NCBI GenBank assembly: GCA_027623235.1
Contig: JAQBVJ010000037.1
Span: 1-56,599 of the forward strand
Length of the DNA stretch: 56,599 bases
Direction of reading: 5' to 3'
Source: Planctomycetota bacterium
GTDB lineage: Bacteria; Planctomycetota; Planctomycetia; Planctomycetales; Planctomycetaceae
The translations under genes were made by a program, and so were the position numbers. This document shows, in pieces, positions 27,877-36,939 of this stretch. Position 1 is the stretch's first letter; the number at the start of each line of letters is the position of its first letter. The notes beneath the pieces were generated by a model. The model did not search any database. It was not told the DNA's origin and worked only from the letters and a program-made list of their open reading frames with translations.

Positions 27877-29166
27877 ATGGCCCACTCCTTGTTCTGCAAC
27901 CCGCTTCAACATGCTGTCTCCCGGCGGAATCTGCTTGGTTCCGCCGTGGCAGGAGCCGCCGGCGCTGGGGCTCTGGGTGGCCTGCTCTCACCGGCGATTG
28001 GCGAGGAGCTCAAGCACAGCGACAAGCAGGTTCTGTTCGTCTGGCTGGACGGAGGCATCAGTCAGCTGGAGAGCTGGGATCCAAAACCGAACACGCAGTT
28101 CGGTGGCCCGTTTCGAGCCATCCCGACGAGTGTTCCCGGCATCCACTATTCCGAGCTGATGGAAAAGACTTCGAAGGTCGCTCACCACCTGGCCGTGCTC
28201 CGGAGTGTCCACACGCAGGACAACAGCCACTCGGCCGGCGTCGCCCGCATCCAGCGCGGTGATCCGAAAAACCGAGGAGTCATCTACCCGTTCCTCGGCT
28301 CGGCCGTGGCAAAGATTCTCGGCCCGACAAAGACCGGGCTGCCGCCTTACGTCTGGATCAAGCCGTACAGCGGCGGGTTCAAACCGGCGGACGCAGGATT
28401 CCTCGGACCAAAGTACGGTGCCCTCGCGTTCGGCGACGGGCAGCCACCGGAGAATCTTCTCCGGCATCCAGACGTCACGTCCGAGCGCGACCAGTTACGG
28501 AACGAGCTGCGTGAGAAGCTCAACGCGAAATACGCAAAGCAGCGTCGCAAAGAAAACACCGAGGCGAATTCCTACGTCTTCGACGTCGCACAGAAACTGA
28601 TGGATCGAACGGACGTCTTTGACGAGAACGCGTTCACCGCGAAAGACCGCGAGCGGTACGGCACGCACGACCTCGGGCGGCACATGTTGCTGGGTCGGCG
28701 GATGCTCGAAGAGGGAGTCCGTTTCGTCAAAGTGAACTCGTACCACTGGGACAGTCACGGCGACAACTTCAACGCCAGCGACAGCCTCGTCCGAAAATTC
28801 GATCAGCCATTCGCCGCGTTGATCGAGGACCTGGCCGATCGCGGAATGCTCGACAACGTTCTGGTCATCGCGATCAGCGAGTTCGGTCGCACGCCGAAGA
28901 TCAACTCGCACGTCGGCCGCGATCACTGGCCCGAGGCGTGGTCCGTCGCGATGGGTGGAGCTGGTCTCAAGAGGGGTATCGTCCACGGAAAGACCAATCC
29001 GCTGGGCACGTTCGTCGAGAACGAAGAGCACGACATCGGCCACCTCTTCCACACCTGGTTCCAGGCGCTGGGCGTGACGAAAGGGCAGATGGAGTACGAC
29101 AACGGCGGCCAGCCATTGCCGGTGGCTCACGACGACTGCGGCCCGATTGCCGGACTGCTGGCCTGA
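27877..29166 (+). CDS. Exported DUF1501 (sulfatase-like) protein
   Basis: A 429-residue member of DUF1501, an alkaline-phosphatase-superfamily-like group greatly expanded in planctomycetes. A twin-arginine leader (VSRRNLLGSAVAGAAGAG, about residues 14-31) is present. Family motifs are VLFVWLDGGISQLESWDPKP near residue 52, LRSVHTQDNSHSAG, YHWDSHGDN, VIAISEFGRTPKIN and GRDHWPEAWSVAMGG. The substrate is unknown for the family. An ATG at 27877 is in a CCATGG context. A terminator follows at 29225. In many planctomycetes DUF1501 genes follow DUF1549/DUF1553 cytochrome-like genes; here no such partner is adjacent. Confidence 0.92.
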   Translation: MAHSLFCNPLQHAVSRRNLLGSAVAGAAGAGALGGLLSPAIGEELKHSDKQVLFVWLDGGISQLESWDPKPNTQFGGPFRAIPTSVPGIHYSELMEKTSKVAHHLAVLRSVHTQDNSHSAGVARIQRGDPKNRGVIYPFLGSAVAKILGPTKTGLPPYVWIKPYSGGFKPADAGFLGPKYGALAFGDGQPPENLLRHPDVTSERDQLRNELREKLNAKYAKQRRKENTEANSYVFDVAQKLMDRTDVFDENAFTAKDRERYGTHDLGRHMLLGRRMLEEGVRFVKVNSYHWDSHGDNFNASDSLVRKFDQPFAALIEDLADRGMLDNVLVIAISEFGRTPKINSHVGRDHWPEAWSVAMGGAGLKRGIVHGKTNPLGTFVENEEHDIGHLFHTWFQALGVTKGQMEYDNGGQPLPVAHDDCGPIAGLLA

Positions 29167-29224
29167 GCGAATCGTCGCTTCCTTTTGCGGCTTGATGGAC
29201 GAGCTCCCCCTGGACCGGCAAATC

Positions 29225-29247
29225 GCCTCCGGTTGAGGAGGCTTTTT
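29225..29247 (+). terminator. Rho-independent terminator after the DUF1501 gene
   Basis: A 6-bp GC-rich stem gcctcc/ggaggc (29225-29230 with 29237-29242) is followed by TTTTT at 29243-29247. It closes the transcript of the gene ending at 29166. Confidence 0.75.
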
Positions 29248-29404
29248 CCTCGCCGCTTTGTGTCCGCCTGGCACAAACCTCACTGCCTTTGCCTGGCCGC
29301 AGGAATCCTCTTTGCGCGATGGCGGATCGCTCTTCGCTGTGACCTATGTTCCTGTGGCCACTTCTCCGGCCGAGAACACATCACAGCGGTCGAGGCAGAT
29401 TCCC

Positions 29405-29998
29405 ATGCAGACGATTGAAACGCGGCTTCCTGGTGTCGTCATTTTCGAACCGAATCGTTTCGGCGATCAGCGTGGCTTTTTCATGGAGACGTTTCAGCGG
29501 GACCGCTACGCCGAAGCCGGGCTCGATCGGGAATTCGTTCAGGACAACTTCTCGCGATCGCGACAGGGCGTGCTGCGAGGTCTGCATTACCAGTTGCAGA
29601 ACCCGCAGGGAAAACTCGTCACCGTCATGCGGGGCGAGATTTACGACGTCGCCCTCGACATGCGCGAGTACTCCGACACGTACGGCGAGTGGGTCGGCGT
29701 GCGGCTCTCCGGCGAGAACGGCCGCCAGCTCTACATCCCGCCAGGCTTCGCCCACGGCTTCTGCGTGCTCAGCGAGGAAGCCGACTTCCACTACAAGTGC
29801 ACCGACTTCTACGACCCCGCGTCCGAACGTTCGGTCGTGTGGAACAGCCCGGAACTGCAGATCGACTGGCCGATCGAAAACCCGATCGTCTCCGAGAAAG
29901 ACCAGGCCGGAGAAGTCTTCGCCCACGCCGAACGCTACACACATCCGCTGCAGGTCGAGGAAGTCGTGCCGGATCTGAAGTTTGAGTTTTCCGAGTAG
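29405..29998 (+). CDS. rfbC: dTDP-4-dehydrorhamnose 3,5-epimerase
   Basis: A 197-residue cupin epimerase of dTDP-L-rhamnose synthesis, of usual length (about 180-200). The ATG at 29405 is chosen to give MQTIETRLPGVVIFEP. Conserved parts are DQRGFFMETF, FVQDNFSRSRQGVLRGLHYQ with the catalytic His in GLHYQ, GEIYDVALDMR, YIPPGFAHGFCVLS and the Tyr of YKCTDFYDP. The other rhamnose genes (rfbA, rfbB, rfbD) are not in the window. The product would feed rhamnose into the surface-sugar locus near 15-21 kb or elsewhere. The gene is alone between a terminator and a DUF1501 remnant. Confidence 0.95.
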   Translation: MQTIETRLPGVVIFEPNRFGDQRGFFMETFQRDRYAEAGLDREFVQDNFSRSRQGVLRGLHYQLQNPQGKLVTVMRGEIYDVALDMREYSDTYGEWVGVRLSGENGRQLYIPPGFAHGFCVLSEEADFHYKCTDFYDPASERSVVWNSPELQIDWPIENPIVSEKDQAGEVFAHAERYTHPLQVEEVVPDLKFEFSE

Positions 29999-30056
29999 CA
30001 CCTTGCCAGCGTTTGAGGATCGCCGTTGAAATCCGGGAATCAACAGATCCCCGTTT

Positions 30057-30314
30057 TAACCCAGCTCAACCGGTCGACCCGTCGTCAGCGGCTGACGCGT
30101 CTGCAGGAAGTGGTCGTGGTACGCGGTTGAGGTGTCGATGCCCAGGTGCCGGAAAACGGTAGCCGCCAGGTCGGCCGGAGTGACCGGGCTGTCGGCGACG
30201 TAGCCTCCGTTTTTTGTCGTGGCTCCGTAAACCTGTCCGCCTCGGACGCCGCCTCCCGCGACGAGGACTGTGAACGCGTGAGGCCAGTGGTCGCGGCCGG
30301 TCTTTTCGGCCTAC
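30057..30314 (-). pseudogene. DUF1501 protein, C-terminal remnant
   Basis: An 85-codon frame on the minus strand ends at TAA 30057-30059. It reads as the last part of a DUF1501 protein: DGRDHWPHAFTVLVAGGGVR, GGQVYGATTKNGGYV, VTPADLAATVFRHLGID and a TGRPVELG end. It is preceded in frame by a stop at 30315-30317, and the rest of the gene is absent. Its 5' break lies exactly at a dispersed repeat (30316-30340). It is not expressed as a functional protein on this evidence. Confidence 0.8.
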
Positions 30315-30315
30315 T

Positions 30316-30340
30316 CAAGAACTCACAGGCTCTTCGGGTT
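30316..30340. repeat. Solitary arm of a palindromic element
   Basis: The stretch aactcacaggctcttcgggtt matches the right arm of the 152-bp element at 33371-33522 with one difference. It marks the break point of the DUF1501 remnant. Confidence 0.75.
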
Positions 30341-30359
30341 GTTTGCGGCTCAATCAGAT

Positions 30360-33158
30360 TTACTGATCCTTCAGTGACTCGATTTCCGCGATGACGCGTT
30401 TTTCGCGAGCGGCCTTTTTCTCATCCCCCGCCTCGTCGTAAACGCCGAGCAGAATCTGATGCACGTCTGCGTCCATCACGTTGATGAAGAGTCCTTCCCG
30501 GGCCCATTTCTTTGCCTCTTTCTGGTCGCCCCGGCCGAGTGCCATCTGCGCGAGCTTCTTCCGCACCGACAGGTTGTCGCCCTCGAACTGAGCGACCGTC
30601 TCCAGGATGCCGCGAAGTTTGTCGGTCTCGCCAAGTTTGACATACGCCGCGGCGAGACCTTTCATCCACTCGTCCGCCCCCGGCAGCCAGGACTTTCCGA
30701 TACCAAGTTTCTCACGGCCCAGTTCGTACAGCCGCGCCGCGTCCTTGAAGTTTCCCTGCATGAGCCGCACCTGAGCGAGCAGGCCGAGCACTTGTTTGTG
30801 CGGCTTTGCTTCGTCGAGCGCCGCTTCGAGATAGCTTGACGCGTCATCCAGATCCCGACCGAGTAGCTGAAGCTGCGCGAGCACGACGGCGGCCAGCGGT
30901 TCTTTCGCGTTGAGCTCAATCGCTCGTTCGGCCAGTTCTTTCGCCTGCGTCCGCCGTCGCACATTGAGCATCGCCTCAGCGAAGGCGGCGATCTTTGCCG
31001 GGTTTTCCCTGTCCGCTTCGTATTCCTTTTCGAGTTCCGGCAGAGACAGCGGCGCGTCCTGAGCCGACCCGCCCAGCTCTTCCTCAACGATCTTCTTCAG
31101 GAAGTCTCGATAGCCCTTTTCAAATTCCTCGACAGAAACACCGAAGACCTGCGGGATCGCCAGTTTCGTGGGCGTGTTTTTGCGATACGCCTCGAGCATG
31201 CCTGCGATCTTGTCCGCACCGTATTTTTCGATCATGTGCTGTGCGTAAAGGCGGCTCTGGCAGTACGCGAACTGCCAGTCCAGTGGCGTCTTCGGTCTCA
31301 CGAAAATCTGGTTGAGCTCATCGAGGCTCGCGAGCTCACCTTTGGGGACCCGCTCAAGCAGCAGACTGTTCCAGACGGCCGGCCGTTCGGTCCCTTCACT
31401 CGTCACGGCGAGGGCTTCCGTAAACCAGTGAGGGATGTTGAACCGGGTCTGCTGCAGCGTCACGACGTGGACGAACTCGTGCTTGACGACGCGAGCCCAG
31501 TTGTACGGCTGCCCGGTCGCTGTCGGCGAAGCCAGCGCGACCATCATTCCGGTTGAGGCACCGATCGTCTGAATCCACGGCAGCCCGACCATCCTCGCGC
31601 TGAACCACTGGTGAGCCGATTGACCTTTCGCTTTGTTGTAAATCTCAAAGTTGGTTCGCTGTGGCGGCTCGTACCCGTAGTGCTCGACGAGTTCCGTGTA
31701 GACCTCTTCGAGGTACTCGGCCATGTACTCGCCGAGAATTCGATCGGCCTTCGAGTCGACATGAATCACAAAGTGGTCGGTCATGACTTTGTCGTAGTTG
31801 CTCAGAACGCCGAGCACTTTCCGCATGTTGCTGACTCGAACGTGGTACGGATCGGCGTCGAAAGCGTCGTCGAGAAGTTCCTTCGCTTCCCGCGTCCGCC
31901 CGGTCTGCATGTAGAGCATGCCGAGCTGAGTTTTCGGCTCGGACAGTTGCGGCATGACTCGAATGGCCTGCAGATAGATTGCCTCAGCCATCAGGAATTT
32001 CCGGCGTGTCTCCAACCGTCCCGCGAACGCACTGAGGAACTCGCCGGGAGCGGAATTCCGTTTCGCCACTTCGATAACGATCGCTTCAACGTCGGTGGGA
32101 GAATCCGGCAGGGCCTCCTCAATCGCGTCAATATTCTTGAGCAGCTCGGCCAGTCGCTTGTCGGTCGCCTCCGGGTTCTGCGGCAGGTCGATCAAATAAT
32201 GGCAGGCCGCAATTCGACCGAGCGTTTCCTGGTCGACCGGATTGACCGCTCGCGCCTGTTCCAGGACTTCGAGTGCGTCACTGAGCTTGCCTTTCGCGAG
32301 CAGGACATCCGCTTTCAACTGCAGAGCTCGCGGGTAGTTCGGCTGAACTTCGAGAGCCTGGTCGACGAACAGTGCCACGTCGTCGAAGTCGTGCTTCTGC
32401 ACCGCGGCGTCGGCGAGCGAGCACAGCACAACAACCGATCGCGGATTGATCGTGAGAGCTTTCTTCAAATCCGGAATCGACTGAGCTCGATTGTACTTCT
32501 CGAGCAGCAGGCTTCCCGACACGTGATAAGCCTGCCACGACTGGGGATTGTCACGCAGCGCGTCCGGGCAAAGCGTGTTGATCACGAAATTGAAAATGCT
32601 GGAGACGCTGTGCCATCGCGCGTAAACCGTCGCCCCTGCTGCGACGTGCAGAAGTGACTCGGCGTCATTCGGCTGACGGCGGTTGTACATTCGCACGAAC
32701 CAGCGATACGCCTCGTCGGCTTCCTTGAGCCGTCCGGTCTCGACAAAGACTCGCGCCTGCACCAGCCGCGCGCGGCCGTTCTCTTCGTCAATCTTCAGCG
32801 CGGCTGTGCTGGCGGCTTCCGCCTCGGCGAGCTTTCCCGTGGCCAGCAGCAGTTCGGCGCGGCGGGTGAGAACGGGAGCGTTTTCCGGTTCGCCTTTCAG
32901 AAACGTTTCGATTCTCTCCAGAGCTTTCTGGTAGTCGCCCTGCGCTTCGAGAGCCCGACTGTGAATGATCATTGCCGCGGCAAGCTCAGCGACCTCGCCT
33001 TCAACAGACAGCGCGGCCTCTGACGCTTCCGCGTACCGACCTCGCTGGAGATGATCGTAAGCCGTTTTGATGTCGGCGGCCGGGGACTCATCACCAATCG
33101 TGGCGAGGCACAGAACGGCAACCCCGAGTCGCCAGAAAATCGTACTGCTTCCGTTCAT
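30360..33158 (-). CDS. Exported TPR protein with a gluzincin metallopeptidase (peptidase MA-like) domain
   Basis: About 932 residues. I place the start at 33158, where MNGSSTIFWRLGVAVLCLAT gives a signal peptide; the frame is open further upstream, through repeats, without support. Residues about 40-500 are TPR repeats (YDHLQRGRYAEASEAALSVE and many more). A zinc-peptidase module follows: HEFVHVVTLQQTRFNIPHWF at residues 560-579, with H560, H564 and the downstream glutamate in FTEALA (E581) as ligands and E561 catalytic. More TPR repeats make up the C-terminal third. This build is known as the peptidase MA/TPR type. Substrate and partners are unknown. It is divergent from the cytochrome/WD40 gene. 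Confidence 0.88.
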   Translation of the reverse strand: MNGSSTIFWRLGVAVLCLATIGDESPAADIKTAYDHLQRGRYAEASEAALSVEGEVAELAAAMIIHSRALEAQGDYQKALERIETFLKGEPENAPVLTRRAELLLATGKLAEAEAASTAALKIDEENGRARLVQARVFVETGRLKEADEAYRWFVRMYNRRQPNDAESLLHVAAGATVYARWHSVSSIFNFVINTLCPDALRDNPQSWQAYHVSGSLLLEKYNRAQSIPDLKKALTINPRSVVVLCSLADAAVQKHDFDDVALFVDQALEVQPNYPRALQLKADVLLAKGKLSDALEVLEQARAVNPVDQETLGRIAACHYLIDLPQNPEATDKRLAELLKNIDAIEEALPDSPTDVEAIVIEVAKRNSAPGEFLSAFAGRLETRRKFLMAEAIYLQAIRVMPQLSEPKTQLGMLYMQTGRTREAKELLDDAFDADPYHVRVSNMRKVLGVLSNYDKVMTDHFVIHVDSKADRILGEYMAEYLEEVYTELVEHYGYEPPQRTNFEIYNKAKGQSAHQWFSARMVGLPWIQTIGASTGMMVALASPTATGQPYNWARVVKHEFVHVVTLQQTRFNIPHWFTEALAVTSEGTERPAVWNSLLLERVPKGELASLDELNQIFVRPKTPLDWQFAYCQSRLYAQHMIEKYGADKIAGMLEAYRKNTPTKLAIPQVFGVSVEEFEKGYRDFLKKIVEEELGGSAQDAPLSLPELEKEYEADRENPAKIAAFAEAMLNVRRRTQAKELAERAIELNAKEPLAAVVLAQLQLLGRDLDDASSYLEAALDEAKPHKQVLGLLAQVRLMQGNFKDAARLYELGREKLGIGKSWLPGADEWMKGLAAAYVKLGETDKLRGILETVAQFEGDNLSVRKKLAQMALGRGDQKEAKKWAREGLFINVMDADVHQILLGVYDEAGDEKKAAREKRVIAEIESLKDQ

Positions 33159-33303
33159 GATTGAGTCCGCTCGGCCAGAATCCGGTGCCCCGGAGAGTCC
33201 CCAGGCCGGTCTCTGTCCGGCCCGTTTCGCACCCGGTATCCTTGAGGTTTGATTGTCCGATTGCCACCGTAACCGGAAGCAATCTTCATCCAGAACGAAC
33301 TCG

Positions 33304-33350
33304 CTGAACACGGATCTGGCTGAACACGGATCTGGCTGAACACGGGTCTG
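33304..33350. repeat. 16-bp tandem repeat, three copies
   Basis: Three copies of ctgaacacggatctgg (the third with one change and one base short) lie upstream of the TPR-metallopeptidase gene. Confidence 0.85.
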
Positions 33351-33370
33351 AAAGCCGCCAGCCGTAAATA

Positions 33371-33522
33371 ACCCGAAGTGGTTGTGAGCTTTTCGAAAAA
33401 TTGAAAGTAGCAGGCACACTCCGTGTGCCGTATGCCCCGAAAATACGGGGTTGAGGGCAGGTTCGGGCGGACGGCCACGGAGTGTGCCTGCCGCATTGAA
33501 AAACTCACAGCCTCTTCGGGTT
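33371..33522. repeat. 152-bp imperfect palindromic element
   Basis: The outer arms aacccgaagtggttgtgag and the reverse complement of ctcacagcctcttcgggtt match closely. Inner arms share GCAGGCACACTCCGTG, and the centre has a small ccccg/cgggg hairpin. It contains no coding capacity and looks like a MITE- or REP-type element. It lies in the divergent promoter region of the genes starting at 33158 and 33577. Confidence 0.8.
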
Positions 33523-33576
33523 ACCACGAAGTCTGATTGCGTTTCTCAACGACTACTCTTTGACAGGACTTCTCCG

Positions 33577-36363
33577 ATGAGAAGGACGCTTCTCTGCCTC
33601 ACTGCGTGCTTCGTTTCCGCTGTGGCCCTCGCCGAGGACCCCGCACCGCCGGATTATTCGAAGCAGATCGCGCCGCTCTTTCGCAAACACTGCACCGCCT
33701 GCCACAACGGTGACGATCGCGAAGGCGAACTCTCGCTGGAGTCATTTACCGATCTCAAGAAGGGCGGAAAGCGAGGTCCCTCGGTGCAGCCCGGCGATCT
33801 GAAATCCAGCCGGCTGTTCCTGATGGTGAGCGGCCCGAAACCGAAGATGCCGCCCGAGGAGAATGACCCGCTCACCTCCGACGAAGTCGCTCTCCTGAAA
33901 ACCTGGATCGAAACCGGAGCCCGCGGTCCGGCGGGCGATGAGCCGATTTCGAAGACGCTCAACGTGCCGAAGATTAGTTCTGCAAAATTGAAAGCGAAGC
34001 CGGTCGGAGCGATTGCGGTTTCGCCCGATGGAAGGGTTCTGGCGATTGCCAGATTCGGAACCGTCGAGGTCGTCGAGGCAGAAACGCGGAAAGTCATCCG
34101 CACTCTCGATGGGCTGCCGGGAAAAGTGAATTCACTGCAGCTGATCAAAGACGGACGCTGGGTTGTCGCGGGAACCGGTGTCGCCGGCCTCTACGGCCAG
34201 GCCACGATCTGGAATATCGAAAGCGGCGAGACGATCCACTTGACCGAGGGGCACCGCGACATCCTTTACGCCGCGACGGCCTCGCCCGACAACCGCTTTC
34301 TCGCGACGGCCAGCTACGACCGGAAGATCATCTTATGGGATCTGAAAACCGGCAAAGAAGTCCGCCGATTCGAGGGACACAACGGAGCGATCTTTGACCT
34401 CGTCTTTTCGCCGGATGGAAAACTCCTTGCCAGTGCGAGCGCCGATTCGACGATCAAGCTGTGGCAGGTCTCGACGGGAATCCGCCTCGACACGCTCAGC
34501 CAGCCGCTCAAAGAACAGTACGTCGTGCGGTTTTCGCCGGACGGCCAGTTTGTGGTTGGCGGCGGGCTCGACAATCGCATCCGCGTCTGGCGAGTCGTGT
34601 CGAATGAAAAGCCGCAGATCAACCCGCTGGTTCATGCGCGGATCGCTCACGAGGGGGCGATCACTCAGCTGGGCTTCACGCCGGACGGCAAGTCGCTGAT
34701 TTCGATCGCCGATGACCGCACGTTGAAACTGTGGGAGACGACCGAGTTCACTCAACTGCACGACTATGAAAAGCAGCCAGACATCACGACGGCTCTGGCA
34801 ATGACGGCCGATAGCCGTTCGTTCTTCGTCGGCCGGGCAGACGGTTCCATCCAGAAACTACCCGTGGCCTCGGCCGAATTGAGTCAGTCGGGCGGCCGCG
34901 AAGTTGCCGCAGTCTCGATCGCCGACGACCTGCCGATTCAGGAGATCGCCGAGTCCGAGCCCAACAACACGATCGACAAGGCGACAGCACTCACTCTGCC
35001 CGCAAAAGTCAAAGGCCGCATCCATCGCGAAGGCGACGCAACAGACGACGATGTCGATCTGTTTCGTTTTGACGCGAAAGCCGGGGAGACCTGGATCTTT
35101 GAAGTCAACGCGGCTCGCAGCAAATCGCCGCTCGATTCGACGATTGCGATCCTCGACTCGGAAGGCAAGCCGGTGCCGAGAGTTCTTCTTCAAGCCGTGC
35201 GGGATTCGTACATTCGATTTCGCGGCATCGACTCGGACACGAAAGACTGCCGACTGCAGAACTGGGCCGAGATGGACCTCAACCAGTACCTCTACATGAA
35301 CGGCGAGGTCGTGAAGCTGTGGTTGTGGCCCCGCGGGCCCGATTCGGGCTACATCTTTTATGAGCAGTCCGGCAAACGGGTGAACTTTTTCGATACGACG
35401 GCAATGTCGCACGCGCTCCAGGAGCCGTGCTACATCGTCGAGCCGCACGCTCCGGGGACGAAACTGATTCCCAATGGCCTGCCGACTTTCCCGCTCAACT
35501 ACGAAAACGACGACGACCCGGAACGTGAATTCGGTTCGGATTCGCGGCTGACGTTCACGGCTCCGGCTGACGGGGTGTACTACGTCAGGCTGTCGGACGT
35601 TCGCAGCTTCAGTGGAGAGTCCTTTACGTATGAGCTCACCGCGCGAGCGGCTCGGCCGGACTTTGCAGTGACCCTCGGCGGAGCCAACCCCAGCGTCGCG
35701 GCGGGCAGCGGCAAAGAGTTTTCCGTTTCCACCAACCGCAGCGACGGCTACGAAGGGCCGATCGAAATTCACATCGAGAGCCTCCCGCCTGGTTTCCACG
35801 CGACCTCGCCGTTGATCATTCAGCCTGGCCAGTTCCTGGCGTACGGAACGATCAATGCCGCAAAGGATGCGCCGGCTTTGACCCCGGAAAACGCAAAAGC
35901 CACCCGGGTCATCGCCACCGCGACGATCGACGGCAGAAAGGTGACGCACGATGTCAACAATTTCGGCGAGATTAAACTGGTGGAAGCTCCGAAGTTCCTC
36001 GTCGCGATCGGCCCGGACACAACGGACGGTGCCGATGCGAAGCCGCCCGAGTTCGGTACCGGCAACCCGCTCGAACTGACGATCTCTCCTGGCGAGACAA
36101 TCACCGCTCGAGTTCACATCGAACGATCCAAAGACTTCAAAGGTCGTGTCGGCTTCGAGGCGATTGCTCAGAACCTGCCGCACGGAGTCATCGTCGACAA
36201 CGTGGGGCTGAGTGGTCTACTGATCGTCGAGGGCACGTCGCAGAGGCAGTTTTTCCTGACCGCTGCTGACTGGGTTCCGGAGACAACCCGCATCTTCCAT
36301 TTGAAGAGTCGCGAAGAAGCGCAGACGTCGTGGCCGATCATCGTCCACGTCAGAAAGAAGTGA
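33577..36363 (+). CDS. Exported planctomycete cytochrome-c / WD40 / pre-peptidase fusion protein
   Basis: A 928-residue exported protein. A signal peptide (MRRTLLCLTACFVSAVALAE) supports the ATG at 33577. A single haem-binding motif, CTACH, lies at residues 39-43 inside a planctomycete-type cytochrome C domain (about 27-110). Residues about 130-450 form a WD40 propeller (for example SASADSTIKLWQVSTG and SIADDRTLKLWE). Residues about 460-700 have pre-peptidase C-terminal-like modules (IAESEPNNTIDKATALTLP). The C-terminal 200 residues are beta-rich. The haem suggests a redox or sensing role coupled to a binding propeller; the function of such fusions is not known. It is followed 12 bp later by a convergent small gene. 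Confidence 0.9.
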   Translation: MRRTLLCLTACFVSAVALAEDPAPPDYSKQIAPLFRKHCTACHNGDDREGELSLESFTDLKKGGKRGPSVQPGDLKSSRLFLMVSGPKPKMPPEENDPLTSDEVALLKTWIETGARGPAGDEPISKTLNVPKISSAKLKAKPVGAIAVSPDGRVLAIARFGTVEVVEAETRKVIRTLDGLPGKVNSLQLIKDGRWVVAGTGVAGLYGQATIWNIESGETIHLTEGHRDILYAATASPDNRFLATASYDRKIILWDLKTGKEVRRFEGHNGAIFDLVFSPDGKLLASASADSTIKLWQVSTGIRLDTLSQPLKEQYVVRFSPDGQFVVGGGLDNRIRVWRVVSNEKPQINPLVHARIAHEGAITQLGFTPDGKSLISIADDRTLKLWETTEFTQLHDYEKQPDITTALAMTADSRSFFVGRADGSIQKLPVASAELSQSGGREVAAVSIADDLPIQEIAESEPNNTIDKATALTLPAKVKGRIHREGDATDDDVDLFRFDAKAGETWIFEVNAARSKSPLDSTIAILDSEGKPVPRVLLQAVRDSYIRFRGIDSDTKDCRLQNWAEMDLNQYLYMNGEVVKLWLWPRGPDSGYIFYEQSGKRVNFFDTTAMSHALQEPCYIVEPHAPGTKLIPNGLPTFPLNYENDDDPEREFGSDSRLTFTAPADGVYYVRLSDVRSFSGESFTYELTARAARPDFAVTLGGANPSVAAGSGKEFSVSTNRSDGYEGPIEIHIESLPPGFHATSPLIIQPGQFLAYGTINAAKDAPALTPENAKATRVIATATIDGRKVTHDVNNFGEIKLVEAPKFLVAIGPDTTDGADAKPPEFGTGNPLELTISPGETITARVHIERSKDFKGRVGFEAIAQNLPHGVIVDNVGLSGLLIVEGTSQRQFFLTAADWVPETTRIFHLKSREEAQTSWPIIVHVRKK

Positions 36364-36375
36364 TCGCAGGCGCTT

Positions 36376-36792
36376 CTACGAGTCTTCGTCACGGCGCAGC
36401 AGCCCGGCCGAGGACTCAAAGAATCGTCGGCGGCGCTGGTGCGAGGTCGAATCTACTTCGGACCGGGCGGCTTCGAGTTCGTCGAGACTGGCGTTGCAGA
36501 AGCGGCAGCCGATCGTTTTCAAATGGAACTCGATGTACGACATCAGCGATTCGTCGAGCGATTCCAGTAGCCAGCTGCCGAGCGTTTCCCGGTCCGGACA
36601 GCTCAGCCGGTTGCGGCGCCAGATTTCTCCGACGGAGTGCTCGCCCTGATCCCGCCTGCGGATGAGAGCCGCCATGCGGTGCCGCAGCGTTTCGGAATCA
36701 CGCATCGACTGCTCAAGCTCGGCCAGTCGATCGACCGGCAGTTGCTCGTCGAGCCACGACAGCAGCTCGTCATCGGTGAAATGTTCAGCCAT
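36376..36792 (-). CDS. Small anti-sigma-like protein, unassigned
   Basis: A 138-residue soluble protein. The N-terminus FTDDELLSWLDEQLPVDRLA resembles the start of zinc-finger anti-sigma factors. The centre has HLKTIGCRFCNASLDEL, an H-x5-C-x2-C arrangement close to but not identical with the HxxxCxxC of zf-HC2 proteins. There is no membrane segment. No sigma factor gene is adjacent, so an anti-sigma role is only suggested. The 121-bp palindromic element lies 11 bp upstream of its start and may carry or affect its promoter. I do not recognise a named family. Confidence 0.6.
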   Translation of the reverse strand: MAEHFTDDELLSWLDEQLPVDRLAELEQSMRDSETLRHRMAALIRRRDQGEHSVGEIWRRNRLSCPDRETLGSWLLESLDESLMSYIEFHLKTIGCRFCNASLDELEAARSEVDSTSHQRRRRFFESSAGLLRRDEDS

Positions 36793-36803
36793 GCGTAAGC
36801 ATC

Positions 36804-36924
36804 CTTCGTTTAACCCGTCGCCGCAGGCGAGGCTTCTGGCAGCCGACTCAGCCTATCAGGCGGCGGTCGGCAATCGTGAGATCCGTTACGAAAGTCCTTG
36901 CCTGCGGCGGCGTGTTAAACGAAG
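36804..36924. repeat. 121-bp palindromic element with 11-bp perfect terminal arms
   Basis: cttcgtttaac (36804-36814) is the exact reverse complement of gttaaacgaag (36914-36924), and the similarity continues inward (cgccgcaggc with gcctgcggcg). The centre shows no reading frame. The outer arm resembles the duplicated unit at 5520-5553. Confidence 0.8.
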
Positions 36925-36939
36925 TGCCGGTTTCCCGGT

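Noticed and set aside
33159..33527. Long N-terminal extension of the TPR-metallopeptidase
   Set aside because: It is coded by a palindromic element and a 16-bp tandem repeat. The signal peptide begins at the methionine at 33158.
33451..33576. N-terminal extension of the cytochrome/WD40 protein
   Set aside because: It reads through the palindromic element. The ATG at 33577 gives a clean signal peptide.
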